A stretch of DNA of 22,275 bases from an uncultured Oscillospiraceae bacterium (GCA_934589145.1 CAKTNW010000033.1:1-22275), one strand, 5' to 3'; counted from the stretch's first letter, positions 7,170-14,645 are shown. The notes: generated by a model from the sequence alone, not told the origin. A program made the numbers and translations.

Positions 7170-7199
7170 CCAAGTCCTGGCCCGCGCGGGTCAGGACTT
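7170..7199 (-). terminator. Hairpin overlapping the spoIIP stop codon
   Basis: CAAGTCCTGGCCCGC and GCGGGTCAGGACTTG pair over 15 positions with one G-T wobble and no loop bases to spare, so the inner pairs must open. No T run follows on the minus strand. It may be a weak or Rho-assisted terminator. Confidence 0.4.
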
Positions 7200-8324
7200 G
7201 GTGGACAGCAGCACATCAGCAAAGGCGTCGGCAAAGATGCGGGCGCTGTTGAGAGCTTCGTCCAGGGAGTTGCCCGCCGCGCCCACCTCCACCAGCATGG
7301 AGCCCAGGGATTTGTGCTGGTTATAGTTGGAGTTCCGCAGCGTGATGGGCCGCATCACCGTGGGGTAGTCCGCCGTGATGGCCTCGGATACCGCCACCGC
7401 CAGCTTCAGGTTCTCCTGCCAGCCGTCGTGATTGCTGCCCATGATGAAGCTCAGCTGGGCGGCGTTGGGATCCTCCAGTGAGATCAGCTTATACTGCCGG
7501 TGCTGGGCATCCTCCACCGCGTCCCGGTGGATGTCCAGAATGAAGGAGATAGAGGGGTATTTCTCCAGATACGCCTCGATGCCCTCCACCGACCGGCCAT
7601 AGGCCCCCTCGTACAGGGGGTCGTCGTACAGCGTCCGGTCGTGGAGCACGGAGATGCCGTAGCCCGACAGCACCGACGCGATCTCGTCCCCCACCCGCAC
7701 CACGTTCTTGGTGGTGTCGCTGGTGCGGCAGGTGCCGGTGGAGACATAGTCCTGCCCGGCGGGCATGGTATATGCCTCGCTGCCGTGGGTGTGGAGGATC
7801 AGCACCTGGGGCGATTCGTCTGTCAGGTGGGCGGCAAAGCCCTCCTCCGCCAGGGCCGCGGCGTCCAGCGTCTTGTTGGAGCCGTTCTTGATGCACACGC
7901 CCCGCACCACGGTGTACCCCGCCTTGTTGGTGATCTTCACCGTCTGGGAGGGCACGCCGTTGTCCTGAAAGGCCAGGGCCGTCCGGGGCGTCTGGGGCAC
8001 GGGATCGTCCTCCGGCTGCTCCGGCGTATCCGGTGCCGGATCGTCCGGCGTCTCGTCGGAGGGCGTGTCCTCTTCCGGGGCGTCCGACGCCTGGGCGATG
8101 GCCTCGCGGGCGGACAGCAGCATGGGTGACTGCCGCAGCGTCAGCACCGTGGCCAAAGACAGCCCGTCCCCCGGCAGCCAGTTCCCCAGGGTCCATTGCA
8201 GCAGCCATCTGGCGGCGCTGCCGCCGCTTTCGGGAACGTCCCCCTCCGCCGCGGCCGCCACCGTTACCAACGTCAGCGCCGCCAGCACCAGCGCCGCGAT
8301 ACGCCGCAGCCATTGCTTTATCAT
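7191..8324 (-). CDS. spoIIP: Stage II sporulation protein P
   Basis: SpoIIP is a cell-wall amidase/endopeptidase of the SpoIIDMP machine that removes septal peptidoglycan during engulfment of the forespore. The 377-residue product has a signal-anchor helix (about residues 8-26). A proline/acidic linker with repeated TP(E/D) units follows (about 80-112), then the catalytic domain. Motifs visible are LILHTHGSEAY (H178, H180), FILDIHRDA (H266) and the C-terminal LVEVGAAGNSLDEAL. The ATG at 8324 has GAGGTG six bases upstream; a TTG six codons earlier has no site. A sigma-E-like promoter is visible. The gene shows that the organism belongs to an endospore-forming lineage. It is transcribed divergently from potA. 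Confidence 0.93.
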   Translation of the reverse strand: MIKQWLRRIAALVLAALTLVTVAAAAEGDVPESGGSAARWLLQWTLGNWLPGDGLSLATVLTLRQSPMLLSAREAIAQASDAPEEDTPSDETPDDPAPDTPEQPEDDPVPQTPRTALAFQDNGVPSQTVKITNKAGYTVVRGVCIKNGSNKTLDAAALAEEGFAAHLTDESPQVLILHTHGSEAYTMPAGQDYVSTGTCRTSDTTKNVVRVGDEIASVLSGYGISVLHDRTLYDDPLYEGAYGRSVEGIEAYLEKYPSISFILDIHRDAVEDAQHRQYKLISLEDPNAAQLSFIMGSNHDGWQENLKLAVAVSEAITADYPTVMRPITLRNSNYNQHKSLGSMLVEVGAAGNSLDEALNSARIFADAFADVLLSTKS

Positions 8325-8341
8325 ACCCATCACCTCGGACA

Positions 8342-8370
8342 AGTATATGCAGACGGAATTTTCCTTATGC
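8342..8370 (-). promoter_or_regulatory. Possible sigma-E promoter of spoIIP
   Basis: Minus strand GCATAAG, 14 bases, then CATATACT. By eye this matches the Bacillus sigma-E consensus (KMATATT-N14-CATACAMT) at 5 of 7 and 7 of 8 positions. Mother-cell expression of spoIIP under sigma-E is known in Bacillus, so the match makes biological sense. Confidence 0.45.
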
Positions 8371-8437
8371 CGGAAGGCCGCCCCTGTGCTCCGCGGCGTA
8401 TGCCCCCTCCCCTGCCCCCAACTTTTTTCGATTTATA

Positions 8438-8466
8438 TTGACATTTCCCCCTATTTTATATATAGT
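8438..8466 (+). promoter_or_regulatory. potABCD promoter
   Basis: A perfect TTGACA (8438-8443), a 17-base spacer and TATAGT (8461-8466). The leader from about 8473 to 8580 contains a small GCCG-TTTG-CGGC hairpin and an A-rich stretch. I recognise no known riboswitch class in it. Confidence 0.75.
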
Positions 8467-8580
8467 GGTCTTGCCGTTTGCGGCATGCCAAATTTCAACG
8501 AAAAATACAGGCCAGTCAGGCCCTCGGTGAGTACAGAGAGAAGAGGCGAAAAAATCTTTTTTATGAACGGGGGAGGATAA

Positions 8581-9723
8581 ATGTCCAAAGAGTTGATTCG
8601 CCTGCGGAACCTCTGCATGGCGTTTGACGACGAGCTGGTTCTCGACAACATCAATCTTTACATCAACGATTCCGAATTCCTCACGCTGCTTGGGCCCAGC
8701 GGGTGCGGCAAGACCACCACGCTGCGGATCATCGGTGGGTTTACCACGCCCACATCCGGTGATGTGACCTTTGACGGTGTGAGGATCAATGACGTTCCGC
8801 CGCATAAGCGGCAGATCAACACCGTGTTCCAGAAATACGCCCTGTTTCCCCATCTGGACGTATTTGAGAACATCGCCTTCGGCCTGCGCATCGCCAAGGT
8901 GCCCCAGGACGAGGTGGAGCAGCGGGTGACGGAAATGCTGGAGGTGGTCAGCCTGAAGGGCTTTGAACAGCGCCGCGTTGACCAGCTCTCCGGCGGACAG
9001 CAGCAGCGCGTGGCCATCGCCCGGGCGCTGGTGAACCGCCCCAAGGTGCTGCTGCTGGACGAGCCCCTGGGCGCGCTGGATCTCCGGCTGCGGAAGGATA
9101 TGCAGAACGAGCTGAAGCGTATCCAGCAGCAGATGGGCATCACCTTCATCTATGTGACCCACGACCAGGAGGAGGCGCTGACCATGTCCGACACCGTGGT
9201 GGTGATGGACAAGGGCCGCATCCAGCAGATCGGAACGCCGGAAGATATATATAATGAGCCGAAAAACGCCTTTGTGGCGGACTTTATCGGCGAGAGCAAC
9301 ATCCTCAACGGCACCATGGTGCGGGACAACGTGGTGAAGATGTACGGCAAGGAGTTCCCCTGCGTGGACGGCGGCTTTGCCGAGAATGAGCCGGTGGACG
9401 TGGTCATCCGGCCCGAGGACATCGACATCGTGCCCGTGGAGCAGGGCCAGTTGGTGGGCACCGTCACCAACGTGACCTTCAAGGGGATGCAGTACGACAT
9501 CATCGTGGACTTCCGGGGCTTCAAATGGCTGATCCAGACCACCGACCACTCGCCGGTGGGCGCGCGGATCGGCGTGAAGATCGACCCGGAGGGCTTCCAC
9601 ATCATGAAGAAGAGCGAATACTCCGGTATGTTCGGCGACTACTCCTCCTATTCCGAGGAGTATGAGGAATTGGCGGACGCCAGCGCAGAGCTGGAAGAGG
9701 AGGAGAGCGAGGATGAAGAATAA
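8581..9723 (+). CDS. potA: Spermidine/putrescine ABC transporter ATPase PotA
   Basis: PotA is the ATP-hydrolysing subunit that powers polyamine uptake. The 380-residue protein has all ABC motifs: Walker [10 protein letters not shown] (38-46), Q-loop Q84, signature LSGGQQQR (136-143), Walker B VLLLDE (to E161) and switch His194 in [12 protein letters not shown]-terminal TOBE-type regulatory domain follows (about 240-360), including [12 protein letters not shown] and KGMQYDIIV. The last ~25 residues are extremely acidic ([19 protein letters not shown]), an unusual tail. The ATG follows GGGGGAGGATAA. It is the first gene of a four-function operon and overlaps potB by 11 bases. Confidence 0.95.
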   Translation: MSKELIRLRNLCMAFDDELVLDNINLYINDSEFLTLLGPSGCGKTTTLRIIGGFTTPTSGDVTFDGVRINDVPPHKRQINTVFQKYALFPHLDVFENIAFGLRIAKVPQDEVEQRVTEMLEVVSLKGFEQRRVDQLSGGQQQRVAIARALVNRPKVLLLDEPLGALDLRLRKDMQNELKRIQQQMGITFIYVTHDQEEALTMSDTVVVMDKGRIQQIGTPEDIYNEPKNAFVADFIGESNILNGTMVRDNVVKMYGKEFPCVDGGFAENEPVDVVIRPEDIDIVPVEQGQLVGTVTNVTFKGMQYDIIVDFRGFKWLIQTTDHSPVGARIGVKIDPEGFHIMKKSEYSGMFGDYSSYSEEYEELADASAELEEEESEDEE

Positions 9724-10567
9724 GCTCTCCCGTTTCGCCGTGCCCTATGTGGTGTGGATGGCCATCTTCGTGGTGGCGCCCATCATCATCATGGTGGTGT
9801 ACGCCTTTTCCAACACCGACGGCGGCTTCACCCTGGACAACTTCGTCCAGATGGGCGGCTATGCCGCCGTGTTCGGCCGCTCCTTCAAGCTGGCGCTGAT
9901 CGCCACGGCCATCTGCCTGCTGATCGGCTATCCCGTGTCCTATTTCCTCAGCCGCGAGGGCGCGTCCTTCCAGAAGATCGCCATGGTGCTGATCATGCTG
10001 CCCATGTGGATGAACTTCCTGCTGCGGACGTACTCGTGGATGACCATTCTGGAGAACAACGGCCTTCTCAACCAGCTTTTCCAGAAGCTGGGCATCATCG
10101 CCCTCTACAACAGCATCACCGGCAGCAGCGTGGAGTATTTCTCCATGATGAACACCCAGGGCGCGGTGGTGCTGGGCATGGTGTATAACTATCTGCCCTT
10201 CATGATCCTGCCCATCTATTCCGTCATCGTGAAGCTGGATTACTCCCTGCTGGAGGCGGCCCGGGATCTGGGCGCCAACAACGTCACCGTGTTCCGCAAG
10301 GTGATCCTGCCCCTGAGCCTGCCGGGCGTGCTGTCCGGCATCACCATGGTATTCGTTCCCTCGGTGTCCACCTTCGCCATCAGCCGGATGCTGGGCGGCG
10401 GCACCGAGCTGCTGCTGGGCGACCTGATCGAGCGGCAGTTCCTGGGCGGTGCGTATAATCCCCAGCTGGGCGCGGCCATCTCGCTAGTCATGATGATCAT
10501 TGTGGTCATCTGTATGCTGGTGATGAACCGCTTCGGCGAGGGCGAGGAACAGGCGGTGATGCTATGA
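9713..10567 (+). CDS. potB: Polyamine ABC transporter permease PotB
   Basis: This 284-residue inner-membrane permease has about six membrane segments, the first at residues 9-29 ([22 protein letters not shown]). It carries the coupling-helix EAA motif [27 protein letters not shown] that docks on the ATPase. I chose the ATG at 9713, with a GGAGAGCGAGG site just ahead; longer readings run into potA sequence. Together with the PotC half of the next protein it forms the transport channel. The stop overlaps the potCD start in an ATGA junction, so expression is tightly coupled. Confidence 0.94.
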   Translation: MKNKLSRFAVPYVVWMAIFVVAPIIIMVVYAFSNTDGGFTLDNFVQMGGYAAVFGRSFKLALIATAICLLIGYPVSYFLSREGASFQKIAMVLIMLPMWMNFLLRTYSWMTILENNGLLNQLFQKLGIIALYNSITGSSVEYFSMMNTQGAVVLGMVYNYLPFMILPIYSVIVKLDYSLLEAARDLGANNVTVFRKVILPLSLPGVLSGITMVFVPSVSTFAISRMLGGGTELLLGDLIERQFLGGAYNPQLGAAISLVMMIIVVICMLVMNRFGEGEEQAVML

Positions 10568-12558
10568 GACAGAGACGGGCAAACACTGCGGGCGACCGCC
10601 TGCTGATGATCCTGACGGGCCTTTTCCTGTACGCCCCCATCATCATCCTGATCGTTTTCTCCTTCAACGCCGGAAACAGCTCCAGCGTGTGGAAGGGCTT
10701 CTCCCTGCACTGGTATCAGCAGCTGTTCCAGAATAGACTCATCATGCACAGCGTGTACATCACGCTGATGGTATCCCTGCTGGCCACGGTCATCGCCACC
10801 ATCGCCGGTACCTTTGCCGCCATCGGCTTTTACGGTATGCGCCGCAAGGCCCGCAACAGTCTGATGGCCGTCAACAACATCCCCATGATGAACGCCGACA
10901 TCGTCACCGGCGTCAGCCTGTGTCTGCTGTTCGTGGTGTTCTTCAACGGCTGGGGCGCTTTCGCCGGTTGGGTGAATAGCGCTCAGAGCGCCATCGTCCT
11001 GCCGGAGCGGCTGACCATGGGCTTCGGCACGCTGCTGATCGCCCACGTCTGCTTCAACATCCCCTACGTCATCCTGTCCGTGGGCCCCAAGCTGCGGCAG
11101 ATGGATCGCAATCTGGTGGACGCGGCCCAGGATCTGGGCTGCACCTGGATGCAGGCCTTCTGGAAGGTCATCATCCCCGAGATCAAGCCCGGCATCGTGT
11201 CCGGTGCACTGACGGCCTTCACCATGTCCATCGACGACTTCATCATCAGCTACTTTACCGCCGGTACCAGCGCCTCCACCCTGGCCATGACCATCTACGG
11301 CATGACCAAGAAGCGGGTCAGCCCGGAGATCAACGCCATCTCCACGCTGCTGTTCGTGACGGTGATCTTGCTGCTGGCCATCATCAACATCCGGGAAAAC
11401 CACGTCCAGCACCACGCTCATCACCATCACCGGGAGGGCGCGGCGGCCAGCGCTCCCGCCCCCAAGCGGAGCAATGGTCTGTGGAAGAAGATCACCGCGG
11501 GCGTGCTGGCCTGCGTGCTGATCGCCGTGCTGATCTTCACCGGCAGTGCCGCCCGCTCCGACCGGGTGGTGAACGTCTGCTCCTGGGGCGAGTACATCGA
11601 CGAGGATCTCATCACCCAGTTCGAGGAGGAGACCGGCATCCGCGTCAACTATCAGACGGCGGAGAGCAACGAGGCCCTGTACTCCCTGATCAAAATGGGC
11701 GGCGCGGACTTCGACGTGATCGTACCCTCCGACTATATGATCGGGCGGCTCATTGAGGAGGACATGCTGGCGGAGCTGGATTACAGCGCCATCCCCAACT
11801 ATGACCTGATCGACGAGCAGTACAAGTCCCTCAGCTTCGACCCGGAGAACAAGTACACCGTTCCCTACACCTGGGGCACCGTGGGCATCATCTACAACAC
11901 CGCCATGGTGGACGAGCCCATCACCAGCTGGGGCGCCATGTTCGACGAGAAGTACGCCGGGCAGGTGCTGATGATCAACAACTCCCGCGACGCCCTGATG
12001 GCCGCCCTGTGCTATCTGGGCTACGACATCAACACCACCGACGAGAGCCAGTTGGAGGAGGCCTTCCAGCTGATCTACGACGCCAAGGACAAGAGCGTGT
12101 ATCAGGCCTTCGTCATGGACGAGATCTTCGGCAAGATGGAGGGCGGCAACGCCGCCATCGCCATGTACTACGCCGGCGACTATCTGACCATGCTGGAGAA
12201 CAACGAGGATCTGGCCTTTGTGGTGCCCGAGGAGGGCAGCAACTGGTTTGTGGATGCCATGTGCGTGCTGAAATCCAGCCAGCACCGGGCCGAGGCCATG
12301 GAGTGGATCAACTTCATCGCTTCCACCGAATCCAACCTGGCCAACATGGACTACATCTGGTACGCCTCCCCCAACGCCGTGGCGCTGGCGGAGTACCCCG
12401 CCTACTATGAGGAGGAGTATGAGGAGCCGCTGGATGAGGAGATCTACCACATCATGGCCGCGCCTCCCGAGGTGCTGGATCGCTGTGAGCTGTACATCAA
12501 CCTGCCCCAGGAGACGCTGAAGTTCTATAACGACCTTTGGACGCGCCTGGGTATCTGA
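10564..12558 (+). CDS. potCD: Fused polyamine permease and substrate-binding protein PotC-PotD
   Basis: One 664-residue open frame joins two normally separate subunits. Residues 1-276 are PotC, a second permease with six hydrophobic segments and the EAA loop LVDAAQDLGCTWMQAFWKVIIPEIKPG (185-210). Residues 277-309 are a cytoplasmic linker rich in histidine (HVQHHAHHHHR, 280-290), then basic. Residues 310-327 are an extra membrane helix, placing the rest outside the cell. Residues 335-664 are PotD, a type-II binding protein starting VVNVCSWGEYIDEDLITQFEEETGI, with DFDVIVPSDYMI and YTWGTVGIIYNT, which are polyamine-binding family signatures. No stop or frameshift separates the halves. Tethering gives each transporter its own receptor, as in OpuA-type fusions. 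The substrate (spermidine or putrescine) is inferred from family. Confidence 0.94.
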   Translation: MRQRRANTAGDRLLMILTGLFLYAPIIILIVFSFNAGNSSSVWKGFSLHWYQQLFQNRLIMHSVYITLMVSLLATVIATIAGTFAAIGFYGMRRKARNSLMAVNNIPMMNADIVTGVSLCLLFVVFFNGWGAFAGWVNSAQSAIVLPERLTMGFGTLLIAHVCFNIPYVILSVGPKLRQMDRNLVDAAQDLGCTWMQAFWKVIIPEIKPGIVSGALTAFTMSIDDFIISYFTAGTSASTLAMTIYGMTKKRVSPEINAISTLLFVTVILLLAIINIRENHVQHHAHHHHREGAAASAPAPKRSNGLWKKITAGVLACVLIAVLIFTGSAARSDRVVNVCSWGEYIDEDLITQFEEETGIRVNYQTAESNEALYSLIKMGGADFDVIVPSDYMIGRLIEEDMLAELDYSAIPNYDLIDEQYKSLSFDPENKYTVPYTWGTVGIIYNTAMVDEPITSWGAMFDEKYAGQVLMINNSRDALMAALCYLGYDINTTDESQLEEAFQLIYDAKDKSVYQAFVMDEIFGKMEGGNAAIAMYYAGDYLTMLENNEDLAFVVPEEGSNWFVDAMCVLKSSQHRAEAMEWINFIASTESNLANMDYIWYASPNAVALAEYPAYYEEEYEEPLDEEIYHIMAAPPEVLDRCELYINLPQETLKFYNDLWTRLGI

Positions 12559-12578
12559 AGAAACAGGAGGTTTTCAAC

Positions 12579-12980
12579 ATGATCGAGATCGGCATGACCT
12601 ATACGATGGAAAAGACCGTGACCCCCGATATGACCGCCAAGGCTGTGGGCTCCGGCGGGCTGGAGGTGTTCGGCACCCCCTATATGATGGGCCTGATGGA
12701 GTGCGCCGCCATGTGGTGCGTGCAGAATGAGCTGCCGGAGGGCAAGGGCACCGTGGGCGTGGAGATCAGCTCCAGCCATCTGGCCCCCACCCCCGTGGGC
12801 ATGAAGGTGTCCGCCACTGCCGAGGTGACCGGTATCTCCGCCAATGGCAAGATGATCACCTTCAAGGTGACGGCCTCTGACGAGGAGGGCCTGATCGGCG
12901 AGGGCACCCACACCCGCGCCGTCATCGACAACGCCCGCTTCCTGCAGAAGTGCAATGACAAGCTTTCCCGGGTGAAGTAA
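12579..12980 (+). CDS. FlK-like hotdog-fold thioesterase
   Basis: The 133-residue protein resembles the FlK family of single-domain hotdog thioesterases. It has TAKAVGSGGLEVFGTPYMMGLMECAAM (Thr and Glu candidates of the active site) and SSSHLAPTPVGMKV, with the conserved His before a PxG turn. FlK itself hydrolyses fluoroacetyl-CoA, but most members have unknown acyl-CoA substrates. The ATG follows AGGAGG by eight bases. It lies only 20 bases after potCD with no terminator between, so it is probably the last gene of the pot operon. A strong terminator follows. A link to polyamine uptake (for example acyl- or acetyl-CoA handling) is speculation. Confidence 0.82.
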   Translation: MIEIGMTYTMEKTVTPDMTAKAVGSGGLEVFGTPYMMGLMECAAMWCVQNELPEGKGTVGVEISSSHLAPTPVGMKVSATAEVTGISANGKMITFKVTASDEEGLIGEGTHTRAVIDNARFLQKCNDKLSRVK

Positions 12981-12992
12981 AAAACACATAGC

Positions 12993-13036
12993 AAAAGAAG
13001 CAGGGCAGGGTGACTACACCCTGCCCTGCTTCTTTT
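12993..13036 (+). terminator. Terminator of the pot operon
   Basis: A perfect 20-bp stem (12993-13012 with 13017-13036) has an ACTA loop, with A-run and T-run flanks. It should work in both directions. Confidence 0.92.
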
Positions 13037-13045
13037 ATGCATCCG

Positions 13046-13170
13046 TAGCGGCGGGGCGATATGCCCCGCCCTGTCTTGCGCTGTGTACCGCTCCCATTTC
13101 GTAGGGCGGGGTGAACGCGGTGGAGCAAAGCGGAACGAGCACCCTTGGGGTGCCCCGCCCTATCTTGTGT
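13046..13170. repeat. REP-like repeat region, copy 3
   Basis: This stretch contains GGCGGGGC-GAT-ATGCCCCGCC and a second inverted pair, GTAGGGCGGGGTG (13101-) against CACCCCGCCCTA. The part from about 13096 is shared, inverted, with the flank of gene B at 16936-16990, except for a 70-base difference inside the hairpin. Confidence 0.75.
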
Positions 13171-13190
13171 GTACCCGTCCCCCAACGCAA

Positions 13191-13222
13191 AAAAAGAGAC
13201 GCTCTTGCGAGCGTCTCTTTTT
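13191..13222 (-). terminator. Terminator of surface protein gene A
   Basis: A perfect 14-bp stem (13191-13204 with 13209-13222) has a TTGC loop and T-runs on both strands. Its counterpart after gene B (16899-16930) has nearly the same sequence. Confidence 0.9.
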
Positions 13223-13244
13223 ATGAATCAGAACAAAGTTCTAA

Positions 13245-14141
13245 TTAGAACTCCTTCTTCTTGCCGATGACGACAGCGCCGCCAGCGACGGACAGCAGGC
13301 TCATGCCAACATACATGGCAACACCAGCGTCGAAGGTCTTAGCAGAGTTCACACCATCAGTCTTGGTGCCGCCGGTGACGTTGTCACCCACGCCAGCGAT
13401 ATAGATCTCGCCGGTGATCCACTCGGTACCAACGGGACGAGCGACGGACAGCTCATTAGCAGCCCAATCAGCAACGGTCTTAGTCAGATCCTGATACAGG
13501 TAACCGCCAACGGTGACATTGGTCTTCTGATAAGTGATGACCTTGCCGCAAGCAGCGCAGGGAGCCTCGTACACGCCAACCTTACCCTTAACAGCGACGT
13601 CCTTGCCGTCCTTGCTGTACAGCAGGTGCTGGCCCTTGATGGGCTCATAGGAAGTGGTCTTGTAGATCTTGCCCTCGAACAGAACCAGAGTGGGATCCTC
13701 AGCGTTCTTGTCCTCGACGCAGTAGACGGTATCGTCACTCTCGTCAGTGTACTTCCAGCCAGCCTTCAGCTGATCCTGGGTGCAGGTCCAAGCCTGCTTA
13801 GCAACCTTAGCGTCAGCCTTGTACTCATAAGCGATGTCGCTGTGCTCCTTGATCTTGTCGCCCAGGGTCAGAGCAGCCTCAGCGCCGCCCTTGACATACA
13901 GGGTGTCGCCATCCTTGCCGCCAACATAGTACCAGTCATCGCCGTTCTCGAAGTGGGGCAGATAGTTGGTATCACCAGCGGTGTAGTCCTCGTCGACGTA
14001 GGTGTACTCAGTCTTGTCAGTGGTCTCGGTGTTGGTGTCATAAACGGTATCGCCGTTCTTGACGGTCTCTGCAGCGAAGGCCACGGTGCACAGGCTCAGA
14101 GCCATAACCAGGCTCAGAACCAGAGCAACAATTTTCTTCAT
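13245..14141 (-). CDS. Secreted C-terminally anchored protein A (currently promoter-linked)
   Basis: This 298-residue protein has a signal peptide (residues 1 to about 23) ending AFA. The extracellular region of about 240 residues is rich in aromatic and acidic residues and has four cysteines (C120, C141 and the APCAACGK pair C195/C198). The tail SAKTFDAGVAMYVGMSLLSV...GKKKEF is a hydrophobic helix followed by lysines, like a cell-wall sorting or membrane anchor signal without a classic LPXTG. I do not recognise a functional domain. It is a close paralogue of the inverted gene B at 15961-16875; both ends are nearly identical and the middle varies. GGAGG precedes the ATG. A clear promoter upstream (14202-14229) lies inside the putative invertible segment. 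Codon choice favours GCT, GTT and similar codons, as in the gdhA fragment, suggesting strong expression. Confidence 0.88.
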   Translation of the reverse strand: MKKIVALVLSLVMALSLCTVAFAAETVKNGDTVYDTNTETTDKTEYTYVDEDYTAGDTNYLPHFENGDDWYYVGGKDGDTLYVKGGAEAALTLGDKIKEHSDIAYEYKADAKVAKQAWTCTQDQLKAGWKYTDESDDTVYCVEDKNAEDPTLVLFEGKIYKTTSYEPIKGQHLLYSKDGKDVAVKGKVGVYEAPCAACGKVITYQKTNVTVGGYLYQDLTKTVADWAANELSVARPVGTEWITGEIYIAGVGDNVTGGTKTDGVNSAKTFDAGVAMYVGMSLLSVAGGAVVIGKKKEF

Positions 14142-14185
14142 GTTCTTTTTCCTCCATAAAATTTTTTCGTAAAAACGTTGTTTAT
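14071..14185 (-). repeat. Left arm of a perfect 115-bp inverted repeat
   Basis: This stretch is the exact reverse complement of 15917-16031. It covers the 44-base leader, the ribosome site and the first 23 codons of gene A. Similarity continues beyond it, with differences, through the gene and its terminator to about 13096. Confidence 0.97.
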
Positions 14186-14194
14186 CGTTTTTAC
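14169..14194. promoter_or_regulatory. Candidate recombinase crossover site (9-8-9)
   Basis: GTAAAAACG and CGTTTTTAC arms flank the 8-base spacer TTGTTTAT. This is the usual geometry of a tyrosine recombinase core site. The inner arm (14186-14194) lies just inside the segment, and the spacer is where the 115-bp identity with the other side begins. At the right end (15908-15933) the spacer and outer arm are kept but the inner arm is degenerate (about AGAACG with one extra base). Confidence 0.6.
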
Positions 14195-14201
14195 AGTTGC
14201 A

Positions 14202-14229
14202 AGTATACCATAAATTTTCCCATCGTCAA
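14202..14229 (-). promoter_or_regulatory. Outward promoter driving gene A
   Basis: On the minus strand TTGACG (14229-14224), a 16-base spacer and TATACT (14207-14202). The predicted transcript enters the repeat and gene A. The promoter lies wholly inside the segment that would invert; no matching promoter is visible upstream of gene B. Confidence 0.75.
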
Positions 14230-14330
14230 GGCTTTCGGCGGGATTGTTTCCAAAGTGTAACCTTTTGCAGAAGGTTTGTTACCAGCGGATGGACAGGGCG
14301 CGAAGCACTTTTGCCCGTGGTGCTGGGGGC

Positions 14331-14359
14331 TTGACAATAGGGCGGGAATCGGGTAATAT
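14331..14359 (+). promoter_or_regulatory. Promoter of a convergent small RNA
   Basis: TTGACA (14331-14336), a 17-base spacer and TAATAT (14354-14359). It faces the peptide gene at 14428-14508 from its 3' side. Confidence 0.72.
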
Positions 14360-14365
14360 ATGGGT

Positions 14366-14458
14366 AGAGGCACTGCGACAAGCGGTTTGGTCTCAAGCAC
14401 AGATTATGTTTTCATTCAAGAAAACCGTCACTTTGCCGAGTGGCGGTTTTCGCGTTTC
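14366..14458 (+). ncRNA. Candidate antisense RNA to the 26-residue peptide gene
   Basis: A transcript of about 93 bases is predicted from the promoter at 14331-14359 to the hairpin at 14420-14451. Its last ~40 bases are complementary to the 3' end of the peptide mRNA, as in convergent type I systems such as txpA/RatA and bsrG/SR4. It encodes no convincing protein. Its leader shares GCGGTTTGGTCT (14382-14393) with the leader of the opposing mRNA. Ends are estimated from signals, not measured. Confidence 0.55.
14420..14451. terminator. Shared bidirectional hairpin of the peptide/antisense pair
   Basis: GAAAACCGTCACT (14420-14432) pairs with AGTGGCGGTTTTC (14439-14451) with one wobble; the loop is TTGCCG. 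The same sequence in the other strand codes for the last residues (ENRHSAK) of the peptide. Nearly the same hairpin recurs at 18317-18348. Confidence 0.75.
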
Positions 14459-14508
14459 TTTACGATAATGGTAACAGTAAAGTCACCGATATGGAAAGTA
14501 ATACGCAT
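14428..14508 (-). CDS. 26-residue basic peptide, possible type I toxin
   Basis: This short frame codes for a 26-residue peptide beginning MRITFHIGD and continuing FTVTIIVKKRENRHSAK: a hydrophobic beta-like core followed by a basic tail. The ATG follows AAAGGGGGTG by about 7 bases, and a promoter (TTGACA-N18-TATACT) lies 66 bases upstream. A decayed relative with FTLRIKWENRHSGK lies at 18325-18372, and selection on the reading frame between the two supports a real gene. The overlap with a convergent small RNA and the coding 3' hairpin suggest a type I toxin-antitoxin. Unlike Fst or TxpA it lacks a clear membrane helix, so it could instead be a non-toxic small protein. The family is not known to me. 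Confidence 0.6.
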   Translation of the reverse strand: MRITFHIGDFTVTIIVKKRENRHSAK

Positions 14509-14573
14509 ATGTCCACCCCCTTTCACAAGGGTGTAGACCAAACCGCCTGCCGTTGTGCAGCGCCTCTTTTTAT

Positions 14574-14603
14574 AGTATATCAAGCTATGTCGGGTTTTGT
14601 CAA
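14574..14603 (-). promoter_or_regulatory. Promoter of the 26-residue peptide gene
   Basis: On the minus strand TTGACA (14603-14598), an 18-base spacer and TATACT (14579-14574). The leader contains GCGGTTTGGTCT (14546-14535), the same 12-mer found in the opposing small RNA. Confidence 0.7.
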
Positions 14604-14645
14604 TGAGAGGATTTCACGCCTGCGGGCGTGCGGTACTTTTGCCCC

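Noticed and set aside
8467..8580. Riboswitch in the potA leader
   Set aside because: The ~110-base leader has only one small hairpin and no terminator or conserved core that I can match to a known class.
10240..12450. 736-codon minus-strand open frame opposite potB-potCD
   Set aside because: It is a shadow of the permease and binding-protein genes, full of HGDGGG/DQHGDQHAGQ-type low complexity. The plus strand has clear family motifs and operon overlaps.
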